Assembly: GCA_963667515.2 (NCBI GenBank)
Contig: CAXXXY010000006.1
Span: forward strand, 496,001-560,000
From: VYDC01 sp963667515
GTDB lineage: Bacteria > Chloroflexota > Dehalococcoidia > UBA2979
Length of the DNA: 64,000 nt
Direction of reading: 5' to 3'
Part shown: positions 62,613-64,000 of the stretch, piece by piece
Position numbering within the stretch: position 1 is the first letter of the stretch
How the letters are laid out: each line of letters starts with the position of its first letter
Notes under the pieces: model-generated
The model's input: only the letters and a program-made list of their open reading frames with translations
The model's database searches: none
Told to the model about the DNA's origin: nothing
Position numbers and translations under genes: made by a program

Positions 62613-62764
62613 CCGAGCGAGCCTACGGCTCGTCGCCCGCGGGCACGTCGGTCGGATAGGTGACGGCGCCGTCGGACGTTCGAGCGGCGCGTGCCGGCGG
62701 TGTGGCGAGGGCCGCCTCCTCGGCGCAGCGTCGCGTCGAGCACGGGCCTGGCGCGGGCAGGAGC

Positions 62765-62819
62765 GGCAGCCGACCCGGTGCAGCGAAACGCTGCCCGACT
62801 CGGTGCAGCGGAACGCTGC
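62765..62819. repeat. REP-like hairpin repeat, second locus
   Basis: Two hairpins GCAGCG-AAA-CGCTGC and GCAGCG-GAA-CGCTGC, each preceded by CGGT, lie just after the stop of the minus-strand AarF gene. Same family as the pair at 14321-14384, which also includes the GGCAGCC prefix. Confidence 0.65.
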
Positions 62820-64000
62820 CTACGAGGCCTCGCGCGCGCTCTCCGCCTCGAGGAATGGCACGAGGCTCTCGATGAGGTCGGTCTCGGAGTTCAGCGCGCG
62901 GCCGAGGCCGGAGAGCAGGCCCATCACGCGCGCGACCAGCACCACGTCGCCGGGCACGTCGACCAGCGGGTTGGCGCGCAGCACCCGCGACAGCCGCACG
63001 TTGATCTCCGCGAACAGCTCCTGGTCCGCGTAGGGGCGTCCGGAGCGCAGCACCTCGCCGAGGAACGCTTCGCCCAGCTCGTAGTAGGTCTGGTCGTCGT
63101 GCTCGCGGGTGCGGAAGCCCATGCCCTGCATCGAGGCGGAGACCAGCTCCGGCCGCTGCGAGATGATCGCGCTGGTCAGCACGATCATCTCCTGCCGGAA
63201 GCGCTCCTCGAGGCGCTTGGTGAGCCCGAAGTCGACGAGGCCGACGCGCCAGCGCCGCCCCTCGCTCGCGGGCAGCACCAGCAGGTTGCCGGGGTGCGGG
63301 TCGGCGTGGAAGACGCCGTAGCGCAGCACCATGTTGTTGTAGAGGTCGATCAGCGTCGCCGACACCTCGGGCGGGCGGATGCCGGCGGCCTCCAGCTCGT
63401 CGAGGTTCGTGATCTTGATGCCGTCGAGGTACTCCATGGTCAGCACGCGGCGCGTCGAGAGCGCCCAGTGGATGGCCGGCACGGCCACGTCATCGCGGTC
63501 GGCGAAGAGCGCGGCGATGTCCTCGGCAGCGCGCCCCTCGTGCACGAAGTCCAGCTCCTCGGGCGCGTTGCGCTCGAGCTCCGCGACGAGCGGGCGGAAG
63601 TCGATCGTGCTCTCGATGCGGGCCCACACCGCGGCCAGGAAGCGGATTGTGCGCAGGTCCGTGCCGACGATCGGGCCGATGCCCGGGTACTGCACCTTCA
63701 CCGCCACGTCGCTCCCGTCGTGCAGGCGCGCGCGGTAGACCTGCGCCAGAGAGGCGGCCGCGACCGGCTGCGGGTCGAACGCGGCGTAGAGCTCCTCGAC
63801 GGGGCCGCCGAGCTCGGACTCGATGAGCGCGCGCATCTCCGGCCACGGGCGCGGCGGCACGGCGTCCTGCAGCAGCGAGAGGATGCGCACGTACTCATCG
63901 CGCAGGATGTCGGCGCGGCTGCCGAGGAACTGGCAGCTCTTGATGATCAGCCCCTGCTGCCGCACGGCGCGGTGCACCATCGCGGTGGCGGCGCCCTCGT
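62820..64000 (-). CDS. ABC1/AarF/UbiB-family atypical kinase, cut by window end
   Basis: At least 393 residues of the ABC1 kinase-like family, open at the window end so the N-terminus is missing. Features: KSCQFLGSRADILRDEYVRI (the KxGQ motif, with Cys for Gly), VAAASLAQVYRARLHDGSDV (Ala-rich loop and Lys), GVFHADPHPGNLLVL and VGLVDFGLTKRLEER (metal site). In known members ATPase or kinase activity supports isoprenoid/quinone metabolism. Regulation and partners are outside the window. Confidence 0.93.
   Translation of the reverse strand, partial: EGAATAMVHRAVRQQGLIIKSCQFLGSRADILRDEYVRILSLLQDAVPPRPWPEMRALIESELGGPVEELYAAFDPQPVAAASLAQVYRARLHDGSDVAVKVQYPGIGPIVGTDLRTIRFLAAVWARIESTIDFRPLVAELERNAPEELDFVHEGRAAEDIAALFADRDDVAVPAIHWALSTRRVLTMEYLDGIKITNLDELEAAGIRPPEVSATLIDLYNNMVLRYGVFHADPHPGNLLVLPASEGRRWRVGLVDFGLTKRLEERFRQEMIVLTSAIISQRPELVSASMQGMGFRTREHDDQTYYELGEAFLGEVLRSGRPYADQELFAEINVRLSRVLRANPLVDVPGDVVLVARVMGLLSGLGRALNSETDLIESLVPFLEAESAREAS

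Noticed and set aside
59474..62659. A 1061-codon open frame on the plus strand opposite the MmpL gene
   Set aside because: It is rich in His/Arg/Gln with no family pattern and is the antisense of a clear MmpL transporter; long stop-free shadows are expected at this GC content.

Overview
The window is very GC-rich (visibly above 70 percent), with dense short-gap genes, GTG starts, GTGA/ATGA overlaps and many TAG stops. The gene content points to a free-living high-GC bacterium: F420/luciferase-like monooxygenases, CaiB-type CoA transferases, enoyl-CoA hydratases, Asp-rich lipoprotein solute receptors, a Tad/Flp pilus and CIRCE-controlled groEL. My best guess is Chloroflexota (Dehalococcoidia-like), with high-GC Actinomycetota as the alternative. 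This is inference from gene style; there is no rRNA or other decisive marker, and I saw no tRNA.

Layout. 0-7 kb: a GGDEF diguanylate cyclase, a cobalamin riboswitch driving btuCD, TfoX-like and rhomboid genes, a luciferase-like oxidoreductase and a YkgJ-like protein. 7-12 kb: IS copy 1, a broken DUF2235 hydrolase, a maleate isomerase-like protein, a beta-propeller lipoprotein and an FAH hydrolase. 12-20 kb: CIRCE-groEL, a decayed acyl-CoA dehydrogenase, a CRP-like operator before an orphan oligopeptide-type receptor, and an HDOD protein. 20-27 kb: ArsR/SRPBCC pair, D-Ala-D-Ala carboxypeptidase, nnrE, and a luciferase-like plus tandem CaiB pair. 27-41 kb: IS copy 2, a truncated receptor, catabolic genes (enoyl-CoA hydratases, CMD, RidA, AKR), decayed CapA, cyclase and GNAT genes, and two lipoproteins of a shared Cys-paired domain family. 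41-50.5 kb: an integrase remnant and a 7.3-kb block between inverted IS copies 3 and 4. The block holds nitroreductase, DUF427, a complete glycine-betaine/choline-type ABC importer, a third lipoprotein of that family and a degenerate GGDEF protein. 50.5-59.5 kb: a tad/flp pilus locus read leftward and an HDOD gene read rightward. 59.5-64 kb: MmpL transporter, truncated TetR, and an ABC1/AarF kinase cut by the window edge.

How the parts connect. The strongest system-level signal is a cyclic-di-GMP circuit. A class-I c-di-GMP (GEMM) riboswitch lies about 280 nt upstream of the Flp pilin gene, in its orientation. An apparently active cyclase, a degenerate GGDEF protein that keeps its inhibitory RxxD site, and two HDOD genes are also present. 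The pilus locus appears to be decaying (prepilin peptidase, tadC and tadE carry frameshifts or stops) while tadA, tadB, cpaE, cpaB and flp are intact.

Four near-identical 1050-bp IS481-type elements inserted at NCTAGN sites punctuate the window. Two have perfect 6-bp target duplications and sit exactly on the stop codons of the genes they abut. Two have mismatched flanks, as expected after IS-IS recombination. About ten genes carry frameshifts or in-frame stops of all three kinds. Real decay and assembly error cannot be separated from sequence alone.
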